NCBI RefSeq assembly: GCF_000182565.1
Contig: NW_015971543.1
Span: 1,334,808-1,374,662 of the forward strand
DNA length: 39,855 bases
DNA from: Spizellomyces punctatus DAOM BR117
Lineage: Eukaryota > Chytridiomycota > Chytridiomycetes > Spizellomycetales > Spizellomycetaceae
Direction of reading: 5' to 3'
Shown here piece by piece: positions 28,835 to 39,582 of this stretch (its first letter is position 1; each line of letters begins with the position of its first letter). The position numbers and the translations under genes were made by a program. Below the pieces are notes generated by a model. It saw nothing but the letters and a program-made list of their open reading frames with translations. It was not told the DNA's origin and made no database searches.

Positions 28835-30365
28835 CTAAAGTTTCGCCTTGATACCACTCGACAATTCAATACGCTCCTCCCACGGTCCCTTTCTCCCCAC
28901 CCAAACCAGTCCCCGCCCCACAAACCTCCCACTCAAAACATCCGCAACAAACCGGTCTAGCTCCGAATACGCCGCCCGCGTCTCGTTCAAAAAGGGGAAC
29001 GCGACAAAAACGTGTGGCATGCCTGTGTAGAGTTGGATGGTTGCGTTTCGGGGAGGGAGGATGCGGGATAGGGCAATGGAATCTGAGGCTAGGCATTCAA
29101 TAGAGCCAGATTGCTAAAAACAATATTTATGTTTTTTGGTTTAGAAAAAATGGTGGGTGCATGTGACAGGTACTTGAATTGACGGGGTTACGTACAATGA
29201 GTATCGGAGGTAAACCCTGTAAAATCTCTGGGTCAGCCCATAGGGGGCTCATGATGGGATCGTAAAGATCTCGACCGCCTGCATACATGATGGCGGGGTT
29301 GTACGGGTCTGTGGGAGGAACGGTCGTTTGAGGGGGTAAATAATCGAATTTGGCATCCGTCCAACTCGGACCGGATGTGTTAGACAAATCAAGCTAGCAT
29401 TTCGAAAAATTGAACAAAAACCCAACATGGATGTAACAAAAAAAGGACATTGGTAAAAAACGTACCCAAGGTGAAAACATGGCCGCACCACCGGGAAGAC
29501 TTTCCTTGGCACCAAACTGTTTTAACCAGACTAGCAACGACATGGTCAGACCTCCGCCTGCCGAGTCGCCCATTACTAGAATCTTGGATGGAGGGATATG
29601 GAGGTCATGCGTGAGATGGTGGTAGGCCATTACAGCGTCGTGGAGGGCAGCCGGGTACGCATATTCCGGCGCAAGACGGTAATCAATAGCTAACCCAAAC
29701 CCAAATCAACAAGACATTTTAACCACAGTCATGACACCGCAGAAATACTCACCAAGAACACGACACCCCGTCACCCTCGAAATCCGACTAGTGGTCATAC
29801 GATGCGTCCGAGGACTCAACATATAATAAGCACCACCATGCAAATACAAGACCACTCCTCCAGAATCTCTAGCACCAGATCCAATCCACTGAACCCACTC
29901 CCCCTCCAAAACCCCCTCCCAAGAAAGACATCCATCTAATTCAGTCCGAGTAGTCCATACAGAACGGTCCACAATGGTGCGATCAAGACTCCACGGACGG
30001 ATATCAACGCGTTTAGGATCCAATTTCATTTGCGTCAAGAGGGTTTCGCCGCGTGTTCGGCTTGCAACGGCGCGGCGTACAAGAGTTTCCTTTGAGAGTG
30101 GGGACTGGGGGTCATGCCCTTTTGCTGCTTTTTTCATCGAGATTTCTGTTGCATTTCGGACGAGCTGTTGGATGAGGTGGAGTTTGAGCGGCCAGGTGGG
30201 GTAGGGTGGACCTATCGTCAGGTGTTTTAGAGTTGTCGAGGCGACGAGGGGGAGAATGGTGAGGAGGACTCGGAGGCGCTCGGTGCGGGTCGGCGGTGGG
30301 GACGCCGGGATGGTCGGTGCGTCGATGGGGGTTAGACTGTCTTCGACTTCAGTGTCGTTTGACAT
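28835..30365 (-). CDS. Alpha/beta hydrolase, hormone-sensitive lipase (HSL) family
   Basis: Exons 30365-29753, 29689-29466, 29393-29196 and 29113-28835 join in frame to 437 aa. It probably hydrolyses carboxylic esters or acylglycerols. The HSL oxyanion-hole motif YLHGGAYY lies at about 174-181. AIDYRLAPEYAYPAALHDA follows, then the nucleophile elbow MGDSAGGG with Ser247. The acid is Asp356 in SIECLASDSIALS, right after LPPILIQSG, and the base is His379 in GMPHVF. The N-terminal ~130 residues form the cap, with a hydrophobic stretch at about 31-50 that may touch membrane. Both splice joins that rebuild motifs (CRVL|AIDYRLAPE and PPILI|QSGSIE) support the model. ATG 30365 is chosen because MSNDTEVED looks like a normal N-terminus; an in-frame ATG at 30482 would add 39 basic/hydrophobic residues. 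Confidence 0.92.
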
Positions 30366-30958
30366 GTTTCGAGAGTATCTCGTTCGGGAGGCGTGTAGAA
30401 TGATATAACGATGTTTGTAAAAACGAGAACGATGAAGGTACGCACTCTCACACCAAGTAAGCACCAAGCAAACACCGATCATTTACCCAGTGTTCCCTCA
30501 CGTGTGCATATTATGTCATCAGCCTCCATCCGTCTCCCAACACACACGTGACTAAATGCACAAACCACAACGATGAAAATCATTGGAAATGACAGGACGA
30601 AGAGGACGTTTCTTACGCTCACCAAAAACCATATGCAATATACATATTCATGCCACTATCATCAACCAGCATTTCTTATGGTCATGACCACATAATGATA
30701 ACAACCGCTCAAACCCAAAAGACAACAGAACCACAGGAATAATCGTTTGGAACCAAACACAAGCGTACTAAACCCCAACAATAACAAGGTGTTTAAATGG
30801 CACCGTGTGTAAATGCGCAAAAAAAAAACAGCAACAACAAACGATAATCAAGAAAATAATCAATGTAGAGTGTCAATGAAAAAATGCACGCAACAGAAAA
30901 AAACTTGTCCCAGATCGTCTCTCCCCCACACACTCAGTCAGAAAGACAAGATGCACCA
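30366..30958. other. Intergenic between lipase promoter and SMYD gene 3' end
   Basis: Contains CACGTG-type words (30501, 30545) and A-rich stretches (30821-30900). No gene seen. Confidence 0.5.
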
Positions 30959-33077
30959 TCACACCCTCGCCTTCTTTTTCAATTCAACCGTCTTGGCACT
31001 CTGCTCTCCCAAACAAATACGGCACACCTCGTACGCCTTGCGATAAGCTTCCAAAGCCTCCCGCTTGTACCTCTTTTCCAAAACTTCTCCTCCTCGGTGC
31101 ACCCGTCCATTCCCTTCCGCTCGGTTCGCAATCGCCAACGCAGAGAGAATTACACCCAGTTCGGCATACAGTTCGACAAACTCGTGACGAAGCGGCGCGA
31201 CAATGTTACTCGATTCGTAAATGTCAATCACATGTTTGATGATGGGGAGGCAGGAGGCATAGTCGCCCAGAGTTTTGTAGGCGGTCAAGAGGGGAAGATG
31301 CGCGTTCACGAGGTGGACGTGGTAGGGGTGGAGGAGACGTCCTTTTTGGTACCTGTCGATAAAGAGACGGAAGTAGGTAATGGTAGCGCCGTGGTTCTTT
31401 GATTGAACGAATTGAAAGATTTGTTGGTAATCCCGTTGAACTTGGATACGAATCATTTCGACTTCAATGAGTTTCTTAACGTGTCCGCAATTGTCGCAGC
31501 GACATTCCTTTTTGAGAAGCTCTTCACGGGCTTTAGCGTCTTGTTCTGCAGCCTGTTTCTCTTCCTCAGTTTTCTCATCTCCCTGCTCACCGTCCTTGGA
31601 TGCCAATGTTTTGCTGTCATCGACCACATCTTCCGATTTGGTGTCAACGGCCTTGGTATCTTGCTTCTCTTCCGCCTTGCTCCCATTCGCGGACGCACCA
31701 TTCTCTACAGGGTGGGCATCCTTGGCAATTTCAGGAAACTCGGATTCAGCCAGGTACACCCCCACATGACACTTTTCGCACAGCACACCGTCCAAGAACC
31801 GATCGACAGACTTGCGCAATGGAACACGGCACCGGCTGCAGTCACACCGAATTTGTTTAGTGTTCAAGAGCTCCTGCTTCCGTGTCGAACGAGGCTGGAA
31901 AAGCTCAATGTGAGACACGAGGAGTTCCTCACCAGCCTTGATGGGCTTGATGGTGCGGTAGGTCAAGATGCCGCGATCAGCGGTGAAATGGCAGTTGGGA
32001 GCACAGCTGTGAAAAGGAAACCATCAGCCCCGTTCATACCTAGCAAAAATGAAATGCAAACACATACCTGTGCTTAAAGAACAGGGATCCCATGGGGAAC
32101 AACCCAAATGCCGTGTCTGGCGTGTCGCGGAAAACAGTCACCACGGCGTGCACGACACGCGCTACAACCAACACGATAGCTCACCAGCAGTCTTTTCATC
32201 GTCATCACTCAAGCTATGCGCATTGGTATTGATACTAAAATTCCACACATGAGACCAATGCACGCAAAGGAGAACCGACGACTGGCAATGACTTACCGAC
32301 AGGCCAGCTCAACCAGCTTTGGAGCAGACGTTGCCAACGACTCTGGCAAGATCTCTGACATGTCTTGCGCAGCGGCCGCAACGCATTTTACCCAATTCTT
32401 GTCAAACACCTGTGGATGCAGCGCAAGCTCATTGATGCACCACCATGGCGCAATCGGCGCATCGGTCACCTCTTCCTTGGCCATCTTGGCGCGACGCTCT
32501 TCAAGGACACGACGAACAATGAGGGATAGTGTCAAACGCAAGAGATCAACGTTAATGTCATGCTTGGTTGCAATGTCTGTGAGTTTCGGAACAATGGGGC
32601 ATTCCAGGACGTGACGGGCCGCATCGGCCTTTTGGCATGCTAGATAAAATGACAAGAAAACATGAAACACACCATATCATCGAAAGGTCCAGTCCAAGGA
32701 CTGAGCGGTAACAACATACCAGAAGAACAATACGTGGTCTTTGCACATGCAGGACACGACACACGCTGCTGCAACAACTGAGCCTTGAGCAACGAGCCCA
32801 CACACCGATGACAAAACTCGCTGACACAAGGAGTGCTAACAACAAGCGTCGCAGCGCGTTCTTGGCAAATCACCGTCCCAGCAGACAGATCCTCCTTTGC
32901 AACCGCATGCCGACCCTTGGACTGCGAATGTTGGACAATGATGGGCCACTGTCCTTGTTCGACCAGTGGAGCGAATTGAGTGACATTGGTCTTGCGCGGC
33001 TTCTTTTTTTTGGTGTGCGTGGGTTTGAGAGTTGCGTCAGACACCACTGAGGGGGTTGCTTCCTTTTTTCCAACCAT
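30959..33077 (-). CDS. SMYD-type SET/MYND domain protein (putative lysine methyltransferase)
   Basis: Exons 33077-32720, 32639-32297, 32234-32185, 32116-32068 and 32006-30959 join in frame to 615 aa. A basic N-terminus leads into GRHAVAKEDLSAGTVI (about 55-70, SET start). A MYND zinc finger interrupts the SET domain: FCHRCVGSLL, SCPACAKTTYCSSACQKAD and HVLECP, about 89-140. Then come INTNAHSLSDDDEKTA, FGLFPMGSLFFKHSCAPNC (about 254-272), the SET end IKAGEELLVSHIELFQP and the post-SET cysteines IRCDCSRC. A long acidic, Lys/Glu-rich insertion separates these from a second Cys pair (CRCDNCGH). The C-terminal third is helical, TPR-like (TYKTLGDYASCLPIIKHV-type), as in SMYD proteins. Two active-site positions are atypical: KHSC for NHSC and VSHIEL for the usual SY. 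Substrate unknown. Confidence 0.88.
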
Positions 33078-34283
33078 CTGGACAAGGAGAGGTGTGTTGA
33101 AAACAGAGGTACGAAGCGCGAAGCAGACAAGATGGATTGGTTTATTACCTTGAGTTACAAAACCAAACCCGACACAAGAACCAAAATTGCTCCTTTGAAA
33201 ATAACCAAAAATCGTTTAAAGACCAACCCAATCTTAAATCCAACAAGTGCCGTTGATGGGTCAACTCTCAACAACACACACACACACACACGAAGCAAAC
33301 GACAACAAGCGGACAAGCTTTTGTGGGGATTGTTTGCTATCAAGCCACCACACTTAATGCGTAGTTGCCATGACAACCGGCGTCAATCATCCGGGGAATT
33401 TTTTGTAGTTGAGTATAAATAGCAACTTGTTCTTCATTCTCCCCCCACACACACACGCTGACCCCCAGGGTTCTATGTAGGATCATTGTTTGAACGATCA
33501 ATTGCAACTTTAGTTCTTTTGAGGATATGGCCATCATCATCACTCGACCTTCTGCGATAGCAACAGAATGTCACCTGCAACAAGAAAGGGGGGGATGGAA
33601 TCGTTACCTGTCCCAAGTTGCCCCACTTGGCACACGTCCATTCCATCCTCATCTTTAAAAAGACCATTGGTGCACACCATTCGTTGGGTGTGCATTCAGT
33701 CCTGCAAATTGTAGACTGGATAACGGAGCAATGGGATATTCTAGTTCAAGACAAAAGACAGGACCTTGGATGCTACGTGCACTTGAATGGTTCTGTAAGA
33801 GAGTCTTGGGATATTTTTGGTTCTCGATTGTTTATGTGGAAACTTGGGAGTTATTCTCGTGACAATTCTGCATCGAGCTGATACAGCCAGATGTGCAGTC
33901 ATTCGGGAGATGCACAATTCAGCATCAGCCGGCCCATAGGATATGCCCACAATGAATAACAATCATGATTATAAATCATAAAACAAAAACAATGTGGAAT
34001 GAAACCATTCGAATGTACAAATGAGAGGCGCCCCCCGTGCGTGTTTTGGACTTTTAGTTATTGTGTGGAGGAGGAGGAGAGTTTTGATTCCGGCCATTTC
34101 CCAACTGGATTTCCATTGTTCTTTTATTCCAAGATTGTTTTGTACGGAACGACGAACAAGGACGATCAAGAGGAAAGAACTACGCATACACACACACAGT
34201 ACGCACCAACACACACAAATCACACAACCCAAAAAAACAAACATCCAACTTGCCAATTCATTTAAATGCCGCTATAAAAACAA
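33078..34283. other. Divergent intergenic region with TATA box; no secure gene
   Basis: The 1.2 kb separates the divergent SMYD and kelch genes. It has a CA microsatellite (33278-33290) and a strong TATAAATAG at 33414-33422 (+). Two short ORFs follow: 33527-33658 (+, 43 codons) and 33618-33881 (+, 87 codons). Another CA-rich stretch lies at 34190-34225. Neither ORF is recognisable. Confidence 0.45.
33414..33422 (+). promoter_or_regulatory. TATA box with pyrimidine-rich initiator region
   Basis: TATAAATAG, followed about 14-25 bp on by TTCTTCATTCTCCCCCC, a common fungal core-promoter arrangement. The only long gene downstream (kelch, ATG 34284) is ~860 bp away, so it may serve an unrecognised short transcript or a long leader. 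Confidence 0.4.
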
Positions 34284-36549
34284 ATGCCCATCCACTTGCT
34301 CCTCCTCTTCCTCCACTTGCTAATCCCGACAAGCTATACCGCAACCACAAACCAAACCTGGGTAGTCACATCCGATAACGCCGTATGGGGAATCGGCGGA
34401 CGAGAAGGCAACATTTCTCCAAATTGGAGTCCGAGCCAATGGGGTGATGTCATTTTCTTTAACAAGTCGGTTGTGCGTGGGGAGGGGCGGAATGTGGTGG
34501 TTTTGAATCGGGAGGGGGTGTTTGCGCCGAAGCGGACGGCGCTTTGGGGGAGGGTTGGGCATACGGCTGATGCGGTTGGAGGTGGGAGGATTTTGGTTTT
34601 GTTTGGTAAGTGTTTTTTTTTTTTTTTTGTTATATGGTGTTACGGATATATGTGCGAGGTATAAGTGTGTGTGTTGACAGTGGGCATGCATGTGGGTTTG
34701 CGCATGTTATATGCAACGTGGGTCAAAAGGACATTGCACTCATTACAGCCTCGCGGGGTGGGACACTGAGATGATAACGTACAAGGAATGGGGCTATAAC
34801 TAAAATGTTGGTTTGTCACCTTTAGGAAAATCCGGAAATGGTACATACGACCAATTGGATTACGTGGACCCCCAAACAGCCGTCCTCTTTCAAACGACCG
34901 AGAAACGCCTGCAATATATTCAAACGACGGGTGACATTCCTCCCGCACGAAGCCTGCACGTCTCCGCCTACGACGCAATAAACGACCGTGTATTCGTATA
35001 CGGTGGCGAACTACAACAAAACGCCAGCGGAAATGCAAGACAAGATTGGCAGACGGCGCATACCGTTCACGTTCTATCCTGCCAGACATGGACATGGAGT
35101 AAAGTTGTACCGCCATTAGGATTAAGAACGCAAATGAGTACTCCCGTCGTGGGAGCCACTGCTGTCCTCATGAACGGATCCTTTATAGTGTGTTTTGGTA
35201 AACCGACGCCTAATCCATGTTTAGAGTTTCAAACCGGGAATTTAACGTGGGCGGTACCCATGAGCAATGGGTCGATACCCTCACCGCGTATTGGGGCATC
35301 GTTGACGCAATTGGGAACAAGTAACTTGGCGTACCTGTTTGGAGGATACGACGCCGCAAACCAAAAATATTTAGACGATTTATGGAGGTTGGAAATGTAT
35401 GAGGGGCAATTGCAATGGGTTCCTCAACCGCATCCTGATAACCAGCCTGGACCTACACCACGAGCCTTCCACGCCGCAGTGGACCTCATGGGCCGATTAG
35501 GAATTTACGGAGGCCAGAGTTCGACGCCATTGGATCAGACGCTGTTTTTGTTTTCGCAGGGGGTTTGGAATGAGGGGACTGTGCAGCGGGTTGCGGCGGG
35601 ACGACCTCAGGGACCGACGCTTCCGACGCCGGATACGGAGCAACCAAGTGTTCCTAGGACGCAATCGCGGTTACCGATGATTGTAGGGTTGACGGCGGGG
35701 GGTTTGTTGACGTTTATTGGGGCGGCTGTTGTTGTGCGGAGGCGGACGAGGGCGAGTGGTGGACAGAGAGGGTTGTTTTTGAGGGCTGTTTCAAATCGGA
35801 TTCGGAATGCGGGTCAGAGTGGGAACGCCGGTGGAGATGTGAGTGGGGATGGGAGTGTGACTACGCGTGAGGAGGACGGGAGTGCGAATGCAAACATAAA
35901 GAATAGCAATTTGACGAGTACGAACAAGAATGCGAGTGTGCTGGAGAATGGGGAGGTCAAGAGCGGTCCACCCCCTCTGGCTCCCATTCCCTCCGGCCAT
36001 CCTTTTTCACCCAATATCCCACCCAATTTCCCACCGACTGTCGCATCCAATGTCGTACCGAGCATCCCATCACCCGCACACGTCCCATCCCTCTTGTCTC
36101 TCATCCCCCTTCACATCTTACCCTCCACACCGACCTCCCACACCCGCTCACCCAGCACCCGCTCACCCAGCACCCGCCCTTCAAGCACCCGCTCATCAAG
36201 CCCACACTCGCCAAGCCCACGCTCGTCAAGGACATCCATGTACTCTATGCATACATTGGGAGCCTATGATGATGCGTTTGAAGCGTGGGCACGACGACAG
36301 TCTGGTGTCGAGTCCCATGATAATGTCGACCACGATAGTGTCGATCGACATCATGTCGACCGCATTCATGACGATGATGACCATGAGGATCACCATGTAG
36401 ATATACCCACTTTTACAGACCACCCGGACACGGACCCAATAGTCATGACTAGAGGCTCTCCAAGTCGTCTTTCGTTTGAAACGGGTGGAACGGGGGGGAC
36501 CTTGGGTGCCTATGATGATGCATTTGAGGCATGGGCGTTTGGGGATTAA
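34284..36549 (+). CDS. Kelch-repeat membrane protein with disordered cytoplasmic tail
   Basis: Exons 34284-34605 and 34826-36549 join in frame (ttt g|ga) to 681 aa. The N-terminal signal peptide is MPIHLLLLFLHLLIPTSYT. An ectodomain of ~365 residues has kelch-type blades: GRILVLFG, DRVFVYGGE, SFIVCFGK, NLAYLFGGYD (with YLDDLWRLEM) and GRLGIYGGQ, and several N-glycosylation sequons (NQT, NGT, NAS, NGS, NLT). One transmembrane helix, PMIVGLTAGGLLTFIGAAVVV (about 391-411), ends in RRRTR, so the ~270-residue tail is probably cytoplasmic. The tail is Ser/Pro-rich (RSPSTRSPSTR units), then His/Asp-rich, and holds LGAYDDAFEAWA twice (585-596 and 667-678). Known fungal proteins of this layout act at the cell surface or in polarity, but the specific role is unknown. 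A TATA-like CTATAAAAA lies only ~10 bp before the ATG, too close to serve it. Confidence 0.88.
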
Positions 36550-37318
36550 AAACATTCTTTTTGTATATTGTTGAAATTTGTTTTTTTCTTTTTTTTGGGG
36601 ATTGTGTATTTTTATAAAGGATTTTTTTTTTTTTTTTTCATGTGTGGGTGTTTTACTTTCTGAAATGATTGTTATCGTGTGTGTGTGTGTATGTGTGTTT
36701 TATTTTTTTTTGTTGGATAGATGGTGATTGTTGAGGGTTAAATAGTATCTATCAGGACATGTTTGTGAATTCACATTCAAAGCCTTTTGTGTGTGTGTGA
36801 GGTATGCAAAAGGCAATGAAACAAATGCTACTCGCTATATCCCTTCGAGATAAACATCTGCATATGCAAACTTTTGGGTTGAATTGTAGTAAGGTTTGGT
36901 AAATGTGTGTGTACACAGCTGTTTTGTGTGCGATGATCGTACATTGAATATACACAATATTTGAAAGTCAAACATTTCAATCAACTCTTTTTTGAACAAA
37001 AACGTTTCCATTCATGTACTCATATCCAAATAACACTCGTTCTTGCGTGGATAATCTGGATAATTCTTTGAAGGGATCGGCATGAAATCTATACCTATTC
37101 TTTAACAGTATTGCCCAACATGCCATGCAACACGTTACGAAAATGCTTGAACCCCTCAGCAGAAAACTAGTTGTCAATCTTGATAATCTCGATCCGCTAC
37201 GATATCCATGCTACCTACAATATCTCCAATTCACGACATGCATGGGAAAATTCCAAAGGATATGAACAAGGATCCCCAAACCCACGATCACACCGCCAAT
37301 TTTTTCAGCTACTGCTTT
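36550..37318. other. 3' flank of the kelch gene; low-complexity, no gene
   Basis: T runs (36569-36640) and TG microsatellites (36678-36696, 36788-36800). Nothing coding is recognised up to the R2 repeats. Confidence 0.6.
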
Positions 37319-37445
37319 GTCAGTCACTTGTACGCTGCTTACATTCATTATTCGTAGCATCTATTGTCCCGCTTCCACCAAGCTTAGATCCATAGAACAT
37401 GCAAAGTAGACGATTCACGAATCGACGGACAGATATATTCAACAA
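37319..37445 (+). repeat. Dispersed repeat family R2, copy C1 (truncated)
   Basis: Covers the first third of the family consensus (CACTTGTACGCTGC..ACATTC to GACAGATATATTCAACAA). It is joined after a few T to copy C2 in the same orientation. Confidence 0.75.
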
Positions 37446-37452
37446 TTTTTTC

Positions 37453-37822
37453 ACGCACCGGTTTCTTACTTGTACGCTGCGTACATTCCTATTCGTGGCC
37501 GCTTCCATCAAGCATAGATCCATACAAAATAAACGAAACGGTCCACGAATCGACAGACAGATATATTCAACAAGGCCCGCCAACGTATGCCAAACACTAT
37601 ACAAAAAAGTAAAGCACTACGTACACACAAAATCGGTAACCGAAAGAGTACAAATGTCCCGAAAACAAAGGGTCATATGTATAATCCTAACGCAAAATGG
37701 GAATAGGAAAGCAAAGGTCGGGGGTCCAAATCTTGTTGTTGTTGTCGTCGTTGTCGTCGTCGTTCGGATCTGGGTATTCTGGGGCCTGTCCCAAGAAAAA
37801 TTGCACCAATAGATACAGTGTA
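37453..37822 (+). repeat. Dispersed repeat family R2, copy C2 (long form)
   Basis: Matches copy B at 13845-14213 to the same right end (CAATAGATACAG). It has an expanded (GTTGTC/GTC)n microsatellite at about 37734-37764 and lacks the CCTAG within CGTATGCCTAGAAG. It lies between two converging genes. Confidence 0.8.
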
Positions 37823-38044
37823 TGGCGTTGGCGTGTAGCCAAGCGGATGTGAATGTGAGGCTGAGTGATAGTAGCAAAAAAGTAGCTGCATTTTGCGTGA
37901 TGTTTGCAGTTCTTTTTACGCTGTTGATGTGATATGTTGCTTATGCAAGGATACAGATTTGCAAGTGGGACGGACCGGAAAGGGAATGGTAGCCCTTTTG
38001 TTGTCGGCAGGTTCAAGCGGGCTGAAGATATGAGGCGCAAACTG

Positions 38045-39582
38045 TCACAAACCCCAAACGGTTGCACCACGCTCGGCTACCACCGTTGTCGGATGCCATA
38101 AACTCGCACTGCGCCATTGCTCGTCTGGGACATATGCATCTGCATGACGAAGCTGGCCGTTTCGCCATGTTGTAGCGCGAGGTTGATTTCGTGCGTACCG
38201 TGGTCCGCTTGTGCGAGTTCGTCTCTCGCGATGATGGTGATGAGTGGCTTCAGGAATGGGAGCTTTTGTCGATGGGGAATATCCAGACATGTTGGTGCGT
38301 CGATGTCGTAGGATTGCCAAAGGCTGCATCGATCGTAATGGGTTTACGCCGGCAACGGGTATATGACTGTTTGCAAAGTGTGCGTAGCGCTGCCCTGTTT
38401 CTCCATTTAACCCGGTACTAGTCGGAACCACATACCCACTGTTCTGGGTATATGTCGGTATGCGATGGTCGACATTCATGTATCCAGAGTATGTGGCAGG
38501 TGAAGACGGGAATAACAACGGAGGCACAGCAGCAGCGGCCGGGGAGACAGAGACGGCAGAATCGGTAGGAGACGCTGCGCTGAGGGTTGTCGGTTTGTAG
38601 CGGACTTGGTTGAGGGCACATGAGAATGATTGAAGGTTCTGGAGCCAAAGAAAGTAAGAGTAATCTGACATGTGCAGGCGATAGTCTAGGGACTGTAGGA
38701 ACTCCCGCTCCATAATCTATGGAAAAAATACAAAAGGTTGAGAACGGGTTATTCGAGCAAAGCAAAGATACGACATTGAGACCTACGTTGAGTTCTTCGA
38801 CAGATAGGCCTGTGACTTGTGACCAAGCGGCATTCGTGAACCTATGGTCGTCCATGACCTGCGAAAAGCGGGGAATGTATCAGTCATTGTAAGGACTGGC
38901 AATGATTGACAGTAGCAGAGACTGCAGGTCTAGTAATGTACAACTGTACCTTGTTGGCCAACAACAACGCAGTTGCAAACAATCTGTATTCACTTCCCTC
39001 GGCCGCCTTCACTAATGGATTTGCCGCTCTGAGCCTCTTCAAAAACCACAAGGCCATCAACAACACGGGCGCCTCGACATTGGTCGCTTGTAGAATGTGC
39101 ATAATGAACGACTGAAATGTCGGCAAGTCTCTATGTTCCATTTTCATCTCTGATTCGTTTCGTTCGCAGTTTGGGAGCCAAAGCACTCTGGTATACTGTG
39201 TCGCAAGGTCTGTCAGATATGACAATGTTGTGATATCCATGCTGCTATCGGTTGGCGACGGTAAAAGTAGAGGGGATACACAAGGAGGATGTGGACTGAA
39301 AGTGTTGTGACTGGGCTCGTGCTGTGGTAGGGCTGTGGATGCCGAGTGCTGCTGATAGGAAGGGGCTATGATGCTGTTTCCCTCAGGCTGGATCCAAGGT
39401 GGATAGGCGTAGTAAGAGAAACCGTTGGATGACAGAGGAGCGGCAGTGGATGCAAGGCGTACGTCGTTGTCGTTGGTGGTATAATACCGAGATGAGGATG
39501 GGATATCCATAACAGAAGGTATCGTTGACCGATCCAAGAAGATCATTGCCAAAAAGCAAAATGCTGGAAGCGGAACCAGCAA
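38045..39582 (-). CDS. Pho80/Pcl-type cyclin
   Basis: Regulatory subunit for a Pho85/Cdk5-like kinase, acting in nutrient signalling, cell cycle or polarity. Exons 39582-38950, 38858-38787 and 38716-38045 join in frame to 458 aa. The N-terminal ~115 residues are Ser/Pro/Tyr-rich. The cyclin box runs from LPTFQSFIMHILQATNV through LLMALWFLKRLR and EYRLFATALLLANK, across intron 1 into VMDDHRFTNAAWSQVTGLS and VEELN, then across intron 2 into MEREFLQSLDYRLHMSDY. This DxxxTNxxWxxxxGLxxxELNxxExxFLxxLxYxLxx pattern is diagnostic of Pcl cyclins. The tail is disordered and His/Arg-rich. Start is uncertain between 39582, 39546 and 39510 (MDIPSSSRYY); the last looks most like a mature N-terminus. Confidence 0.92.

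Noticed and set aside
31403-32077. 224-codon open frame on the plus strand
   Set aside because: Antisense shadow of the SMYD protein's last exon; Phe/Leu-rich translation is the reverse of the acidic Lys/Glu stretch.
34270-34280. CTATAAAAA as the kelch gene TATA box
   Set aside because: Only about 10 bp before the start ATG, leaving no room for a transcription start and leader.
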